Shown: positions 27,701-45,672, counted from the stretch's first letter. The stretch is 64,000 nucleotides of DNA from Urophycis tenuis (GCA_036785325.1 JAXIVH010000456.1:2501-66500), one strand, 5' to 3'. The notes: generated from the sequence alone by a model not told the origin. Translations and numbers: made by a program.

Positions 27701-30119
27701 GCGTACATGTAGGACAAATCTATTCTCTCCCTGAAAAGCAACATGACGCACTGACTTTCAGCATAAACTAGATGGCTAGAAATGTACATTTAAGAATGTC
27801 ATTGTGTGTGACATATTTTCATTGTTAATTAGTGTTTCTTATTGTGACAGACGAAATTTGGCACGGCTGATCTCTAGTATCTCTAGTATCTCTAGTATCT
27901 CTATGTTGGCTTCTTTTCGGGCAGCTTCAGGTATTCTAGTTGGAACAACGGAGATCAATGAGAACATCTGGGTGTTCAGACATGTGAGTGCTGTGGCTGC
28001 AGACAGCCACGCTGGGGGCCACGCCGGGGGCCACAGACTAGAGTACCTATGCAGTAGTGCAGCAGTCTCCCCAGGGTGTCCTGGGTCTCGGCCGGCCGAC
28101 ACAGGAACACCCGCATGGCGGCGCTGAGCAGCTCCGTCTTCACGGCCGCTGACATCTCGGTCCTCACCTGCTCCACCTGGGCCTCCAGCACATAGGGGGC
28201 GCTGGAGACACAGTCCCCATGCACACCCAGTAGCCACAGCAAGGCCTGCCTGCCCTGGGGAGGAGGAGGAGGGGGAGGGGGAGGAGGAGGAGGAGGAGGA
28301 GGAGGAGGAGGGAGAGGACAGCGATGAGGGGTGCTGCAGTGGGGGGCCAGGGACAAAACGCTGTGACAAAGGCAAGAGAACGCACAAGAGAGCGAGAGAA
28401 CACCCATTTCAACAGCACACGCGCTGAGCTGTGCACTTTCTTCACCTTCTTTCTCTTTTCTTATATGTGATTCCATACTAGTGGTTTAGTCAACACTTCA
28501 CTGACCTGCACCATTGTTGTGGAATGTAGAAATGTTTTTTGAAAGAAGGTTGTGCAGCAATATATCTTTTATTGTAGTTACTTTTAAGTTCTCCAATTGT
28601 CATTTGTACGTTGATTGGGATAAATCATAAAATGTAATGTCAAACAAGTAGAAAGTGAAGCAAGTGTAATGCTTTCAGTCTATGCAGCCTGCTTTCTTGG
28701 TTTAAAGAACTAGGCTAGCTAGTGCATCACTTTTAGTTTTTGTTTCTTTCAAGGAATCAAGTGGTCAGTAGCATCTGAACACAAACCTGGCTGTCCAGTA
28801 GTGTGTGGTCACAGCGCTCCAGAGCCTCACACACAGCCTGGCTGCACTGCGGACACACCCACACCAGGTCTCTCAGGGTCTGCACCACCACTGGACAGAG
28901 AGGCAGACGCTTCAACAAGCACACTCTGGCAGCTCCGCCTCGTCCCCCATCAACACTGATACACTCCCTGGTGCGGTTGTTATCAGACACTGCAGCAATT
29001 CATGAACTTAATGGTATACAGTAAGAGTTAGCCTTGTATGTATTGCTGAGCCTTGAATTGCAGTCTGTTGATGAGATGGACGTTATATATAATTCCAATG
29101 CCAATGATATGAGCTTCTTTTCCTGTCCGTGCACAGTGACAAATTATTGTAAATAATTGTTAACACTTATACTAACCTCAGTATTCATGTGCATATGACA
29201 CTTGGAAGCCCTTTGTAAAAAAAAAAGCACTGGCCAGATACAGGCCTGTTTTCATTCATCTTGACCCCGCAAGAACACCCCCCAAGCCAGCCCCCCTATC
29301 TCCAACGGAGCAGGATGGGTGTGGAGACACGGTCCCTCAAGTCACTATTCTACTCATCCCACACAGGAGACTGGGGTGTCACAGTGGAAAAGGCAGCAGT
29401 ATTCATCATAATTCCTTCAAAGTGACAATTTGTATGTGTAAGTGTAATGTTCCACTGGCAAGCAATTCCTTTTAAACTAAAGCTCTTGTTTTTGACAGAC
29501 CTATAGTTACCGAGACTGTTCATAAAGCTGTAATGTCTTTTATTTTTTTAAAGTTAAACATATATATATACTAAAGTGTGGATCTGGACGGAATTTTCTG
29601 TCCGAGACGGCCCCCGTCTGACAGAACAGTAACAGAACCGACCCGAGCCCGACAGGCATCAAGCTTTTTATGTCCTAACCCGACACAGAGACACAAGTCT
29701 ATTTTTTTCATACTAATGACACATTTACACGTCTGTGTTTATGAAAGCCTGCCTTTATTAAGCGACTGCAAGGCATTTGGAAAGGTCAACAAACAGATGA
29801 GCGCAACACGCGCGGGTTAACGTGCAGATGTGATAGAGCCCGACCCGAACCACAGAACCTCAGCATCATTTCTAAGTATTTGTCCGAACCCGACCCGGCC
29901 CGTCTGGTACCGTCTGGTCCCATCAGGGTCGGGTCGGGTATCCATCCTCTAATATACACTGTATGTACAGTATATATATTCTATAAATACATGGGTGTAG
30001 AAACACTTCTAATGTAGTTTAAGTTGTAAATGTAATCTTTTCTGTAGGGGATAGAACTCTGATTATTACACCTAACACTGTATGTGTGTGTGTGTGTGTG
30101 TGTGTGAGTGTGAGTGTGA

Positions 30120-30162
<43 letters not shown>

Positions 30163-33100
30163 CGCGTGCGTGCGTGCGTGTGCGTGTGTGTTACCAGAGG
30201 TGATATGTTCCTGCTTGAGCCCCAGCAGATCGGTGAGGATCTCCAGGCACCTGTCGCTGTAGCTCCGCCCAATCCGGCCTGACCACAGTCACATACACAG
30301 CATAGCAGCAGGATTACATCAGAGCAGATCAGATCAGATAGAGGACATGATGCTTGTATTGTGTACACTCTTTAGTCTGAGGCCAGAGACGCTCCACACT
30401 GCTGACACACGCACCACAACAACAAGTGGACTGCAAGTTGTCCATGAGCAGATAACTTCCTCCATCTGGCCACTGTTAATAATTGTCCAGACCCTGCCCA
30501 TCCTGAACACTAGGTTACTCATCACGCTGGTGATGGACTGACTGAGCCTTGGCAGAACTCACGGCTGTGTTCAGACAGACTCTCTACAGGCTGCTCGCTA
30601 CAGACCCACTGTGGATCTCCACTCACTTCATTGCACCTTGCTTTGCCTTTTGTGTGAATAATTGTGCCTGCAAACTTTGTTACTCATATTCTATAGTACA
30701 TTTTACAATATAAAATATTAACAATTATATCGTATCAAATACAATTTTGATCTTTGTTTTTCATTTTGTATCTTAATAGCTGCCATGCAATTGAAAGTTG
30801 ATAGTAGGATTTCATTGTGACAGACATGACATTTACTTCACAGCTGTAATCCTACAACATAAGAAACATGTCCTGACCACATAGTCTTATTGTTCATCTC
30901 TGCCTCCGAGTGGTGCCCTGGTTCACCTCACAAACGGAAGTGATCTCATCAGATCTTATCTCCACCGAGCTGTCTAACCCCTTTCATTGATCATGTGTTA
31001 TACAGCACATTTTAATAGAATCACTTTGTATATGGCTACATTGTTTCCTGGCTTCCATGCCGTGAAAAGGATTACCGTCTCAACGGCTTAGTCCCAGGCC
31101 CTATGGTTGTGCTGTGTCTTCTGCTACACAAAAGCTGTCGAGCCTGTCGAGCTTCAGTCAACATGGCGGCTGTGTGGTTTTTGCATTCAGTGCGTGGGAG
31201 TGTAGAGCGTTTACCTATTGCAGAAATAGCAGCCTGGGCCGTGTTGGGGCTCACGTCAGTGCAGTATCCTTTCAGCTCATCCAGTACAAAGTCCACGTTG
31301 TCATCGTTTACCAGCTCCACCAGTACCTACACACAACAGCAGCACAACTGCTGTCGTTTACCCATTCAAATCCAACACTTGGTTTATTTTTGCTCAATTC
31401 AGGCCTGAGCCATTTACATTCCGATTTACATGATGGTCATGTGTGCATTGACACCAAGATTAATTATTTCTGTCAAACAGCCTCTTGCCTGCAGTTGTTA
31501 ATACTTATGTTGAGGATTCATCAATAAATGTGGCAAAAAACTGTGTACACAGGGAACTGGAACTGGAACTGCTGTGATTATGTTTTTGTTTAATAATAAT
31601 GAATTGGGCTGGGTATAGCTGGGGACATATTAATTAAAAAGACATAGGTTATTTTTGGTTTAAGTGTATTTGTGTTTAGTGGCTATACATGCTATATTTT
31701 TGTGTAAAGTGAGTTAATTGATATTTCTGCGCCCAGTGGAGGGGATATGTGCTTAAAAGGGGCAGCTCTGGCCCTACTCAGCCAGTCTAGATAGGTTACA
31801 AAGGAGGTAACACCACAATGAGCGGCAGGTTGGAACTTTGTCACCTGAGGTTTAAAAAAAAAAAAAAACGTTGCTGCTTTTTGCGGATGATCTGGTCCTG
31901 TTGGCTTCATCGGGCCGTGACCTTCAGCTCTCACTGGAGCGGTTCGCAGCCGAGTGTGAAGCGGCTGGGATGAGGATCAGCACCTCCAAATCCGAGGCCA
32001 TGGTTCTCAGCCGGAAAAGGGGAGTGCACTCTCCGGGTCGGGGAGGAGATTCTGCCTCAAGTGGAGGAGTTCAAGTATCTCAGGGTCTTGTTCACGAGTG
32101 AGGGGAGGATGGAGCGGGAGATTGACCGACGGATCGGTGCGGCGTCGGCAGTGATGCGGGCTCTGCACCGGTCCGTCATGGTGAAGAAGGAGCTGAGCCT
32201 AAAGGCGAAGCTCTCGATTTACCGGTCAATCTACGTTCCTACCCTCACCTATGGCCACGAGCTGTGGGTAGTGACCGAAAGAACGAGATCGCGAATACAA
32301 GCGGCCGAAATGAGTTTCCTCCGCAGGGTGTCCGGGCTCTCCCTTAGAGATAGGGTGAGAAGCTCGGTCATCCGGGAGGGGCTCAGAGTAGAACCGCTGC
32401 TCCTCCGCGTCGAGAGGAGCCAGTTGCGGTGGCAGGGTGTCCAGGCTCTCCCTTAGAGATAGGGTGAGAAGCTCGGTCATCCGGGAGGGGCTCAGAGTAG
32501 AACCGCTGCTCCTCCGCGTCGAGAGGAGCCAGTTGCGGTGGCAGGGTGTCCAGGCTCTCCCTTAGAGATAGGGTGAGAAGCTCGGTCATCCGGGAGGGGC
32601 TCAGAGTAGAACCGCTGCTCCTCCGCATCGAGAGGAGCCAGTTGCGGTGGCTCGGGCATCTAGTGAGGATGCCTCCTGGACGCCTCCCTGGGGAGGTGTT
32701 CCGGGCACGTCCCTCCGGGAGGAGGCCCCGGGGAAGACCCAGGACACGCTGGAGGGACTATGTCTCTCGGCTGGCCTGGGAACGCCTCGGGATCCCCCCG
32801 GAAGAGCTGGACGAAGTGGCTGGGGAGAGGGAAGTCTGGGCTTCTCTCCTCAGGCTGCTGCCCCCGCGACCCGACCCCGGATAAGCGGAGGAAATGGATG
32901 GATGGATGGATGGTTTTTTTTACTCCTTGTTTTTGCATCTTATTTATATTACTATTTTTGTAAATAGTTTTCTTTTCCACTTGGGAGGCCAGTTAAAATA
33001 AATTCTGCAGCATAACAGCTTCCGACTACGCCTGTTTAATTGAGTTTTGAGGAGGACCTCGTCACAGTCAGTTTCCCTTCGATGTAGTTCAGGTTATTTG

Positions 33101-36100
33101 GTTGTATGCACCGTAGGAAACAAAGACTCCAGTGAGACTCCGTTGCGACTATTTAAGAGCAGGACACAACCTTTACCTGAACTGTGTTCAAAGGGAGGTG
33201 CGGACAGTTGCATCACAAAGAGCCTATAGAGTCAATATTGAGCCTCGCAGGGAAGCGGATTATGAAGTCCTTCCAAGCCCAGCACAGCATTCTAATCCAC
33301 AACAACAGCAGACAGTCCCCCTGGTGGGGGAAGCGGTGTGTTCAAGAGATCAGGTAACCAGATACCCGGTTGTTTTGGTGGCCCTCCTCAACAAAATACC
33401 AAGTGAACTGGGGGATGGAAAATGGGGATGACGAGGAGAAAGATGAGGTTCACCTGCATCTTCCTTTGTTTGATGTAGGCCGGCTCGGCATAGCCGCAGA
33501 AGAAGCGTTTGTAGTGCTCCCCCAGCAGCCCAGGCAGCGAGCGCAGCAGCAGCTGAAACAAAGCAGGACACTTGTTCTCTATGTCTCATATGTACTGTAT
33601 GTATGTATACTGGTTGTCATCCATCATGTACAGCTAATGTACTCTCCTGACCAGCTGGCTGGCTGCAGCCACTGCTAAATGCTTTACGCTCCACCACGGT
33701 CCCTCCCTTCACCTTTGTTGTCCTTTGTTATTATTTTCTTGTTATTATTTGTTATATACTGCCCATGCTGTGAGGATTTCCCCATACAGATCATGTAGCC
33801 TCACTTTCTCTCTAACGATGCTTGGCTAATGCTCCCTTTGGGTCTTCCCATGCTCATGCTCCATGACGTAAAATACTTTGCTGTCAAAAGTACACACACT
33901 TTTGAAATCACATGACACATCAAATAATTGATCTATATATAGGCGGGCCTATGCTATATTAAATGTCATGTTAGAGAATCTAACTGGTAAATACAATACA
34001 TCCTTATTAAATTAAAATCTACAAAATTAAAAGAAATTCAAACACAATTTGAAACATGTGCATTGTGTGTCCACTAATCCTCCAGTCAACCTGAATGCTG
34101 AGTGTGGGGCACTGCGCTCCTTTACCTGCACGTGACACAGGGCTGTGAACTTCATCTCCTGGGACGCGCTGCCACAGGCGGCCAGCAGGGGGCCCTGCGC
34201 TCGCTCCAGGGCGGCCAGGCTGACGGCGGGCACGGCCCGGCCGCAGAGGCTGAGGAAGAGGCCCAGGGTGGCGGCCATCACCGGCGTGTGGGGGCTGAGC
34301 AGGGAGGGGTCCAGCAGGGACAGGATGTCGAAGAGCTCCTCCTCCGCCTGGGGCCGGTAGCGCTGGAGCACCCGCAACACCTCACACTGAGCCCACACGT
34401 CACACTCCTTCAACCTGCAGAGCACACGTCACACTCCTTCAACCTGCAGAGCACACGTCACACTCCTTCAACCTGCAGAGCACACGTCACACTCCTTCAA
34501 CCTGCAGAGCACACGTCACACTCCTTCAACCTGCAGAGCACACGTCACACTCCTTCAACCTGCAGAGCACACGTCACACTCCTTCAACCTGCAGAGCACA
34601 CGTCACACTCCTTCAGCCTGCAGAGGACACGTCACACTCCTTCAACCTGCAGAGCACACGTCACACTCCTTCAGCCTGCAGAGCACACGTCACACTCCTT
34701 CAGCCTGCAGAGGACACGTCACACTCCTTCAACCTGCAGAGCACACGTCACACTCCTTCAACCTGCAGAGCACACGTCACACTCCTTCAACCTGCAGAGC
34801 ACACGTCACACTCTTTCAACCTGCAGAGCACACGTCACACTCCTTCAGCCTGCAGAGCACACGTCACACTCCTTCAGCCTGCAGAGCACACGTCACACTC
34901 CTTCAGCCTGCAGAGCACACGTCACACTCCTTCAGCCTGCAGAGCACACGTCACACTCCTTCAGCCTGCAGAGCACACGTCACACTCCTTCAACCTGCAG
35001 AGCACACGTCACACTCCTTCAGCCTGCAGAGCACACGTCACACTCCTTCAGCCTGCAGAGCACACGTCACACTCCTTCAGCCTGCAGAGCACACGTCACA
35101 CTCCTTCAGCCTGCAGAGCACACGTCACACTCCTTCAGCCTGCAGAGCACACGTCACACTCCTTCAGCCTGCAGAGCACACGTCACACTCCTTCAACCTG
35201 CAGAGCACACGTCACACTCCTTCAGCCTGCAGAGCACACGTCACACTCCTTCAGCCTGCAGAGCACAGTGCCCAGCCCTCAGCCCAGGGGGCCGCGTGGG
35301 GAGTGCTGACCCAGAGCGGACCACAGCCCAGAGTCTCCCACCCCGTGGGGGGCCTGATATTCACGTGGGGGCAGCGCAGTGGTGGGAGGACCTTCTGAGG
35401 TGTGGCTATTTGATATATTGTTGATGATTAAAATAATAAGGCTTGAAATGTTGCATAAAAGGTCCATATGAACACCAGGCCTGATGATTCGAAGTGACGA
35501 GATGCGAGTAGTACTAGATTAGTATACGACTAATCATTGTGAGCTTCATCACCGGGACATTAATATCACAGGCAGATGTTGATGGGGTTGAAACGATGAG
35601 CGGGGAAGTAAATGCGGGCCAAAGAACGCTGGGAACCAGGACTTCCCTCAGGGGTCTGCTCAGAGGGACCCACCTGTTGAGGAGGTGGTGTGCGATGGCT
35701 TTGTTCACAGCCACTCCCCCTTCCTCCTTCAGAATTTCCTCCAGCGCCCGCAGACAGTTGACCATCACCACGGGGTCGCTGTCCCTCAGCATGCTGTAGA
35801 GCTCGTTGACCACTGCAGCATCTGGAGGAGACACGCCCCAGTCATTAGACACACACCAGTCATTAGACACACACCAGGGATTAGACACACACCAGGGATC
35901 AGACACGCCCCAGTCATTAGACACACACAAGGGATTAGACACACCCCAGTCATTAGACACACCCCAGTCATTAGTCACGCCCCAGTCATTAGTCACGCCC
36001 CAGTCATTAGACACGCCCCAGTCATTAGACACACACAAGGGATTAGACATGGACCAGGGATTACAAATGTACCAGGAATTACACACACCAGCGACAAATC

Positions 36101-37947
36101 ACATTTTGTGTTTTCAAAGTCGTCTAACAACCCACTACAAATATGAATATAATAAATATATATAAATGGTCTGTAGATCACATTTTGGCGATTCCAAAAG
36201 TCTTCAGGACCATCCATATTTTTCAAAACTAGGAGCTCTTTTTCCTCAGATGTTGGGGGACGGTTCAGAATTGTTTTGGTTTTGCAGTACATTCTGACTG
36301 CTTGGAGTTGCTCTGGAGTGACCGTGGTGTGGTGGTGGAAAGGCCCTTACATAAGAAGAATACCAAGAGACATACATGTTTGCGGTACAAACATATTCCC
36401 TTCCTGTCTTCTGTTCTACCTATATCCGAGCGGGGCTGGAGACTGTGGAGTTTGGCCCAGCCAAGAACAGCCACGCGCCGTACACAGGCGGCCCTGTCCC
36501 TCAGGCCAGCCTGCAGCGGATCCTCCAGGTACTCCACCAGACTGGGCAACCTGCAGGGAGGCATGACCTCATCACATGTCTGTTCATCACATGTCTGTTT
36601 AGGACAGCCAGGAGAGAGGCATTCCTCATGCACGCTTCACTTGGTTTTGTCCCTGGCATTGCATTTATAGAGAATGAATACATCCTCATTTTCTCACAAT
36701 TTTGTTCAATCAAATACCATTTAAACCTGCACTATGTAGCTACGTTTTTTCCATAGTGGCTTGAGTTGTAGTTATTTTGAATAGAGTAAAAGCTGCAGTC
36801 GAACAGTTATATCATGCAGGTCATTAATTAAATTACCATATACAGCAATGCATATTTGATTTAATTCTTTAACATTGGATTTTTACTAAGCTTTATTGTA
36901 TATCCACCCAATGGTATGACCCATGACCTCAAAAAGCTTGTAAGGAAGTGGTCACCTGACAGCTACCAGTTTACTCACTAGCCACTGACTCCACCACATG
37001 GACTGAGTTGAAATAACACCATTACTATTGGCAGCTGTGTGGAAATGAAGACTTTGATTACTTTACTGTACCAGGTAACCAGACACACTTACATGCATGG
37101 CTGATGTTGAGGGTATTACTCATTTCTTATTTTCCAACAACATAATCTTGCTTGTCCTTTTGCTTGTTTGCTACCATCATATCTGGCAATTTGGGCATCT
37201 ATTGCCCTCCTAACCATCCCTGGAAGGATGGATCAGCCTTCTGTGTTCCTTCTCAAGTCTCTCCCTTGTTAAAGGTGTTAATGATGCATCAGAGTGTTTC
37301 CAAAAGGAGGTGAACAGAAGGACGTGCACCTGAGGTTGGTCATGTTCCTCAGCGCCAGGCTGCGCACCATGGGGTTGGGGTCCTGGCAGTCCTTCCTCAG
37401 CGTGTTGATGACCAGGAGGGACAGCTCTGGGTTGAGGCTGGCGTAGGAACACAGGAACACGTACACCAGTTTCTTCTGGACCACGTCCACTGTGGCGCAA
37501 GCCTTCACCATCTCACTGAACAGGCCTGCCACATCCACACCCTGGGACATCACCCTGGTGGGGGGATGGGAGAGGAGAACAGAGAGGGACAACGTATGGA
37601 TGGGACAACATATGGATTGAGACTGACATTAAACAGAATGCAAGACATATTGGCCTTGCTTATGGGTAATATTTATATAACAAGTGTCAATATGACTTTA
37701 CCTTTCTAAAGATGAGTGCAAGATTTACATTAATGTACTGAGCTCCAGCACTGAAGAAGTGTAATTTCCTAAATGACAACCAGGAGCAATCCCTAAATGT
37801 TTTTTAAACAGCATTTCCCCACAGTTCAGCCTACCTAATAACTTTGAGGATGGTGTTTCTGTAACGGATGTGGTCACACTGCACATTAGGGTTGGACAGA
37901 GCTCTCCTCAGCTCTTTCACCGTCTCTTCGCCGCCGAGATAAGGCAT
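16133..37947 (-). CDS. ap4b1: AP-4 complex subunit beta-1
   Basis: Large beta subunit of the AP-4 adaptor, which sorts cargo such as ATG9A at the trans-Golgi network. Thirteen exons: 37835-37947, 37330-37554, 36420-36550, 35674-35821, 34126-34414, 33454-33552, 31215-31326, 30195-30278, 28787-28890, 28047-28254, 19808-20119, 18517-18750, 16133-16587. All phases agree; 2514 nt, 837 aa (human 739). Family hallmarks include MPYLGGEETVKELRRAL, FSEMVKACATVDVVQKKLVY, KDCQDPNPMVRSLALRNMTN, ACVRRVAVLG, EEGGVAVNKAIAHHLLNR, RDLVWVCPQCSQAVCEAL, ALLWLLGVHG and RLVNIQTMAF. The extra length is an 11-residue poly-Ala stretch at the exon 12 start plus a Q5 and Val/Glu-rich insert in exon 13. Intron 10 is nearly 8 kb and full of transposons. 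The exon 5 acceptor is embedded in a 29-bp minisatellite. Confidence 0.97.
16760..17640 (-). mobile_element. L2-like LINE 3' fragment (RT C-terminus)
   Basis: The minus strand encodes the end of a non-LTR reverse transcriptase: NLGVILDNQLSCTANI, RPFLTREATQLLTQALIISR, LDYCNSLLAELPA, WIQNAAARLVF and LHWLPVVAHIRFKMRVLAYK. This order (NLGV..D, RLDYCNSLL, IQNAAAR, LHWLPV..RI.FK) is typical of the L2/CR1 group. It is truncated at the 5' end and sits in ap4b1 intron 12 in the same orientation. Confidence 0.88.
17770..18031 (-). mobile_element. tRNA-derived SINE
   Basis: On the minus strand it opens with GGCCTACTGGTTAGGGCTT (A-box-like) and GGTTCGAACCCCG (B box), followed by a SINE body and tail ending near 'gatcccgtgaggtaaat'. 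It lies in ap4b1 intron 12, next to the L2-like fragment. Confidence 0.8.
18718..18753. repeat. (CTG)12 / (CAG)12 at ap4b1 exon 12 acceptor
   Basis: Twelve CTG triplets on the plus strand. On the transcribed strand the tract is (CAG)12 following CCCCTG; the first CAG is the splice acceptor and the remainder is exonic, read as poly-Ala in the ap4b1 frame. Every further CAG is itself a potential acceptor. Confidence 0.95.
20934..21002. repeat. 69-bp direct repeat, left copy (target duplication)
   Basis: Starts ACACCCTATGACCTCAGGTT and ends GTATATTAAACC. It is identical, as far as I can read, to 25264-25332. The pair flanks the REL-endonuclease retrotransposon and is best read as its target-site duplication. 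Confidence 0.9.
22723..23413. mobile_element. 691-bp MITE, Harbinger-like, nested in the RT domain
   Basis: Perfect 17-bp terminal inverted repeats (GGGCCTCATTTACTAAC at the left, its reverse complement at the right) with a 3-bp duplication TCA at 22720-22722 and 23414-23416. The two halves of the host RT reading frame meet precisely across it. Termini of this kind with a 3-bp TSD suggest PIF/Harbinger; there is no transposase. Confidence 0.85.
23140..23182. repeat. Perfect 19-bp-arm palindrome inside MITE
   Basis: Arms CCGCGCCGATCAGCGACCA and its exact reverse complement are separated by five bases. They sit near the middle of the MITE and could form a stable GC-rich hairpin. Confidence 0.9.
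25264..25332. repeat. 69-bp direct repeat, right copy (target duplication)
   Basis: Matches 20934-21002 across the full 69 bp. Unique intron sequence continues beyond it. Confidence 0.9.
26128..27703 (-). mobile_element. Tc1-like transposon, near full length, degenerate
   Basis: Termini share the pattern CACTCCCCTCCAAAAGTATT... and its inverted partner, with TA at 26126-26127 and 27704-27705. The minus strand carries broken Tc1 transposase: LWTDETKKNLHQSDG (catalytic Asp), MAWACMASSGTRLFIFSDDV and SFIMQQDNDPNTQH (second Asp), with several stops and frame changes. It is 1576 bp, the usual size for an autonomous Tc1 element, and lies in ap4b1 intron 10. Confidence 0.88.
28258..28312. repeat. 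(GGA)n tract forming ap4b1 exon 10 polypyrimidine tract
   Basis: A polypurine GGA/GGG run on the plus strand. On the transcribed strand it is (TCC)n immediately before the CCCCAG acceptor of exon 10, making an unusually long C-rich polypyrimidine tract. Confidence 0.9.
29570..29955. mobile_element. GC-rich interspersed element with CCCGACC motifs
   Basis: A block in ap4b1 intron 8 with repeated CCGACCCG-type motifs on both sides ('accgacccgagcccgac', 'cccgacccggcccgtctgg', 'gggtcgggtcgggta'), very different from the AT-rich flanks. It resembles non-autonomous DNA transposons of fish, but I could not define termini or a TSD. Confidence 0.4.
30079..30190. repeat. Imperfect (GT)n with GA/GC interruptions at ap4b1 exon 8 donor
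   Basis: A GT-rich tract with GAGTGT, GCGTGT and GCGTGC variants ending a few bases from the exon 8 donor (30194). It becomes the first 110 bases of intron 8 as (AC)n on the transcript. Confidence 0.93.
31869..32915 (+). mobile_element. RTE-clade (Rex3-like) LINE, 5'-truncated
   Basis: The plus strand encodes the RT C-terminal half: LLFADDLVLLASSGRDLQLS (catalytic ADD), FAAECEAAGMRISTSKSEAM, GAASAVMRALHRSVMVKKEL, IYVPTLTYGHELWVVTER and the tail WERLGIPPEELDEVAGEREV, then a stop and a GATG tandem tail near 32896-32912. 5' truncation and a GATG tail are known features of Rex3. There is a frame change near 32035 and a 109-bp triplication. It is antisense to ap4b1 in intron 6. Confidence 0.88.
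32324..32650. repeat. 109-bp segment triplicated within the LINE
   Basis: Copies start at 32324, 32433 and 32542, each beginning CAGGGTGTCC. The unit length is not a multiple of three, so each copy shifts the RT frame. Copy identity is very high, with only scattered base changes. Confidence 0.93.
34401..35268. repeat. 29-bp minisatellite spanning the ap4b1 exon 5 acceptor
   Basis: About 30 copies of a 29-bp unit (cacactccttcaacctgcag plus agcacacgt). On the transcribed strand each unit reads ...GTGCTCTGCAG/GTTGAAGGAG..., i.e. the true intron 4 acceptor plus the first bases of exon 5. The main variant is aac/agc in 'ttcaacctg' versus 'ttcagcctg'. Open frames across it on the plus strand follow from the 87-bp (3 x 29) periodicity. 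Confidence 0.95.
35826..36060. repeat. 18-bp minisatellite in ap4b1 intron 4
   Basis: About 13 copies of an 18-bp unit (CAGTCATTAGACACACCC and relatives) start five bases upstream of the exon 4 acceptor, so the 3' end of intron 3 is minisatellite. Both-strand ORFs here are artefacts. Confidence 0.92.
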
Positions 37948-38549
37948 GGTCGCTGCTTCGATCAAACAAGTCTGTTAATGTCTTCCTCACTGTCTACAAC
38001 AGTTTATGAAAATCACTGATACACCAGATCCCTTACATACATGGTAACCCGAGACTATACAAACACACGTTATTCTCTTTCAGACCAAGGCAAACAAAAC
38101 ATTTTCCATAGGAAAATTCTAGCTTTTACCAAGGAAACACATCCTTATTACACTTCAAATGTAGCACACGACCGACAGCCAGGACACTGAGCTGTCATTA
38201 CGGAGCTGTATACTGTGCGCAATTAAGATCGCTTTTTTTTGCTTCAATCCCGAACTCTAAATGTACTTTAATGTCAACCAATGTACGTTCTACGCCTTGA
38301 TTGTAAGCATTCGTCGTTTAGTAGTCATTCATAGTCTCGTCTGGTTAGATGAAATGTTTGTTTACCACAGCTGAGCAGCACCGGGTTCCGGTGTTGAATC
38401 AGTCAGTCTCACGACTGTGCGCCCTCTAGTGGACAGGAGGGACAACCAGTTTCACATGACGCTTTAGAAAAAAGTTTTATCGTCGGCAGTTTAGTACAAT
38501 AATGCGTGTAATAAAACGTCAAAAGACAGTTAGCGTGTTTATGCATTGC
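37948..38549. promoter_or_regulatory. ap4b1 upstream region / sephs2 3' end
   Basis: The interval between the ap4b1 ATG and the sephs2 polyA signal. It must contain the ap4b1 5'UTR and promoter. I see no clear TATA box and no extra coding exon. Confidence 0.45.
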
Positions 38550-38555
38550 TTTATT
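38550..38555 (-). terminator. sephs2: PolyA signal of sephs2
   Basis: A minus-strand AATAAA lies about 85 nt beyond the SECIS element, a sensible position for the sephs2 transcript end. Confidence 0.65.
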
Positions 38556-38637
38556 GATTGTGAAAATCAGGAGCATTTACACATTCACAGCATCAGGCCT
38601 GTGGTACACAAGGGCAGTCCCCCATTCAAAAGCAAAT

Positions 38638-38687
38638 ATCCACTCAACCTTCGCCCATTTTCTGGGCTTTATAAGGCAGAGTATCAT
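38638..38687 (-). promoter_or_regulatory. sephs2: SECIS element (type 2) in sephs2 3'UTR
   Basis: Read on the minus strand: the 5' quartet ATGA (38684-38687); a stem with ACTC...CCTT pairing to AAGG...GAGT; unpaired AA in the apical part; an extra apical mini-stem GCCCA/TGGGC with an AAAA loop; and the 3' quartet GGAT (38638-38641), which fits the NGAN partner of the kink-turn. CCATTC upstream and GAATGG downstream can extend the basal helix. It lies about 565 nt past the stop. SECIS recruits SBP2 and the Sec-specific elongation factor to decode UGA. Structure drawn by eye. Confidence 0.82.
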
Positions 38688-39250
38688 TAAGAATGGGAAG
38701 AATGGGCTTGGTACCAGAAGACCAGTCAGCTGACTGGTGACACTCTGACCACCTAGCTGGCCAGAGAAAGCTGCTCAACCCTTTCTCTGAAACAGGGAGG
38801 TGCCAGAGGCCACAAAGGTCCCTCTATGGATACATTCACCAACATTAAAGACTACAGAAAATCAGTCAAAACAAAGTTGACAACAAAACCCCAGCCACAT
38901 TATTTCTTACACTCAAAACCCAAACAACTCTCAATGTAATTCTTCAGACACATTTCATTGCATTAATTGAAATTTGTTCAAATCATATTTAGATTTTTTC
39001 TTCTGTTTTTACAAAACAAGGTGTAGTAGAAGAAGCTCCCTTGGATGATATTTATAAAAAGATTTAGCAGACAGAGAAAATCCCAGGTCCACCAGACAGA
39101 GGCGATCCAGACTGGTGTCCAACATGATTACCCTTTTGTCAATATGATCTTCAGGATGAGGGGATGAGATTATTACATTAAAACACTCACACACACATTC
39201 ATACATGGGGCCGCACAGAAACACAACAATCTGGGTATAGGCAGTAGTGT

Positions 39251-45672
<6,422 letters not shown>

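Noticed and set aside
34102..35424. 440-codon plus-strand ORF
   Set aside because: It is the 29-bp minisatellite read in a frame that repeats every 87 bp, plus antisense of ap4b1 exon 5.
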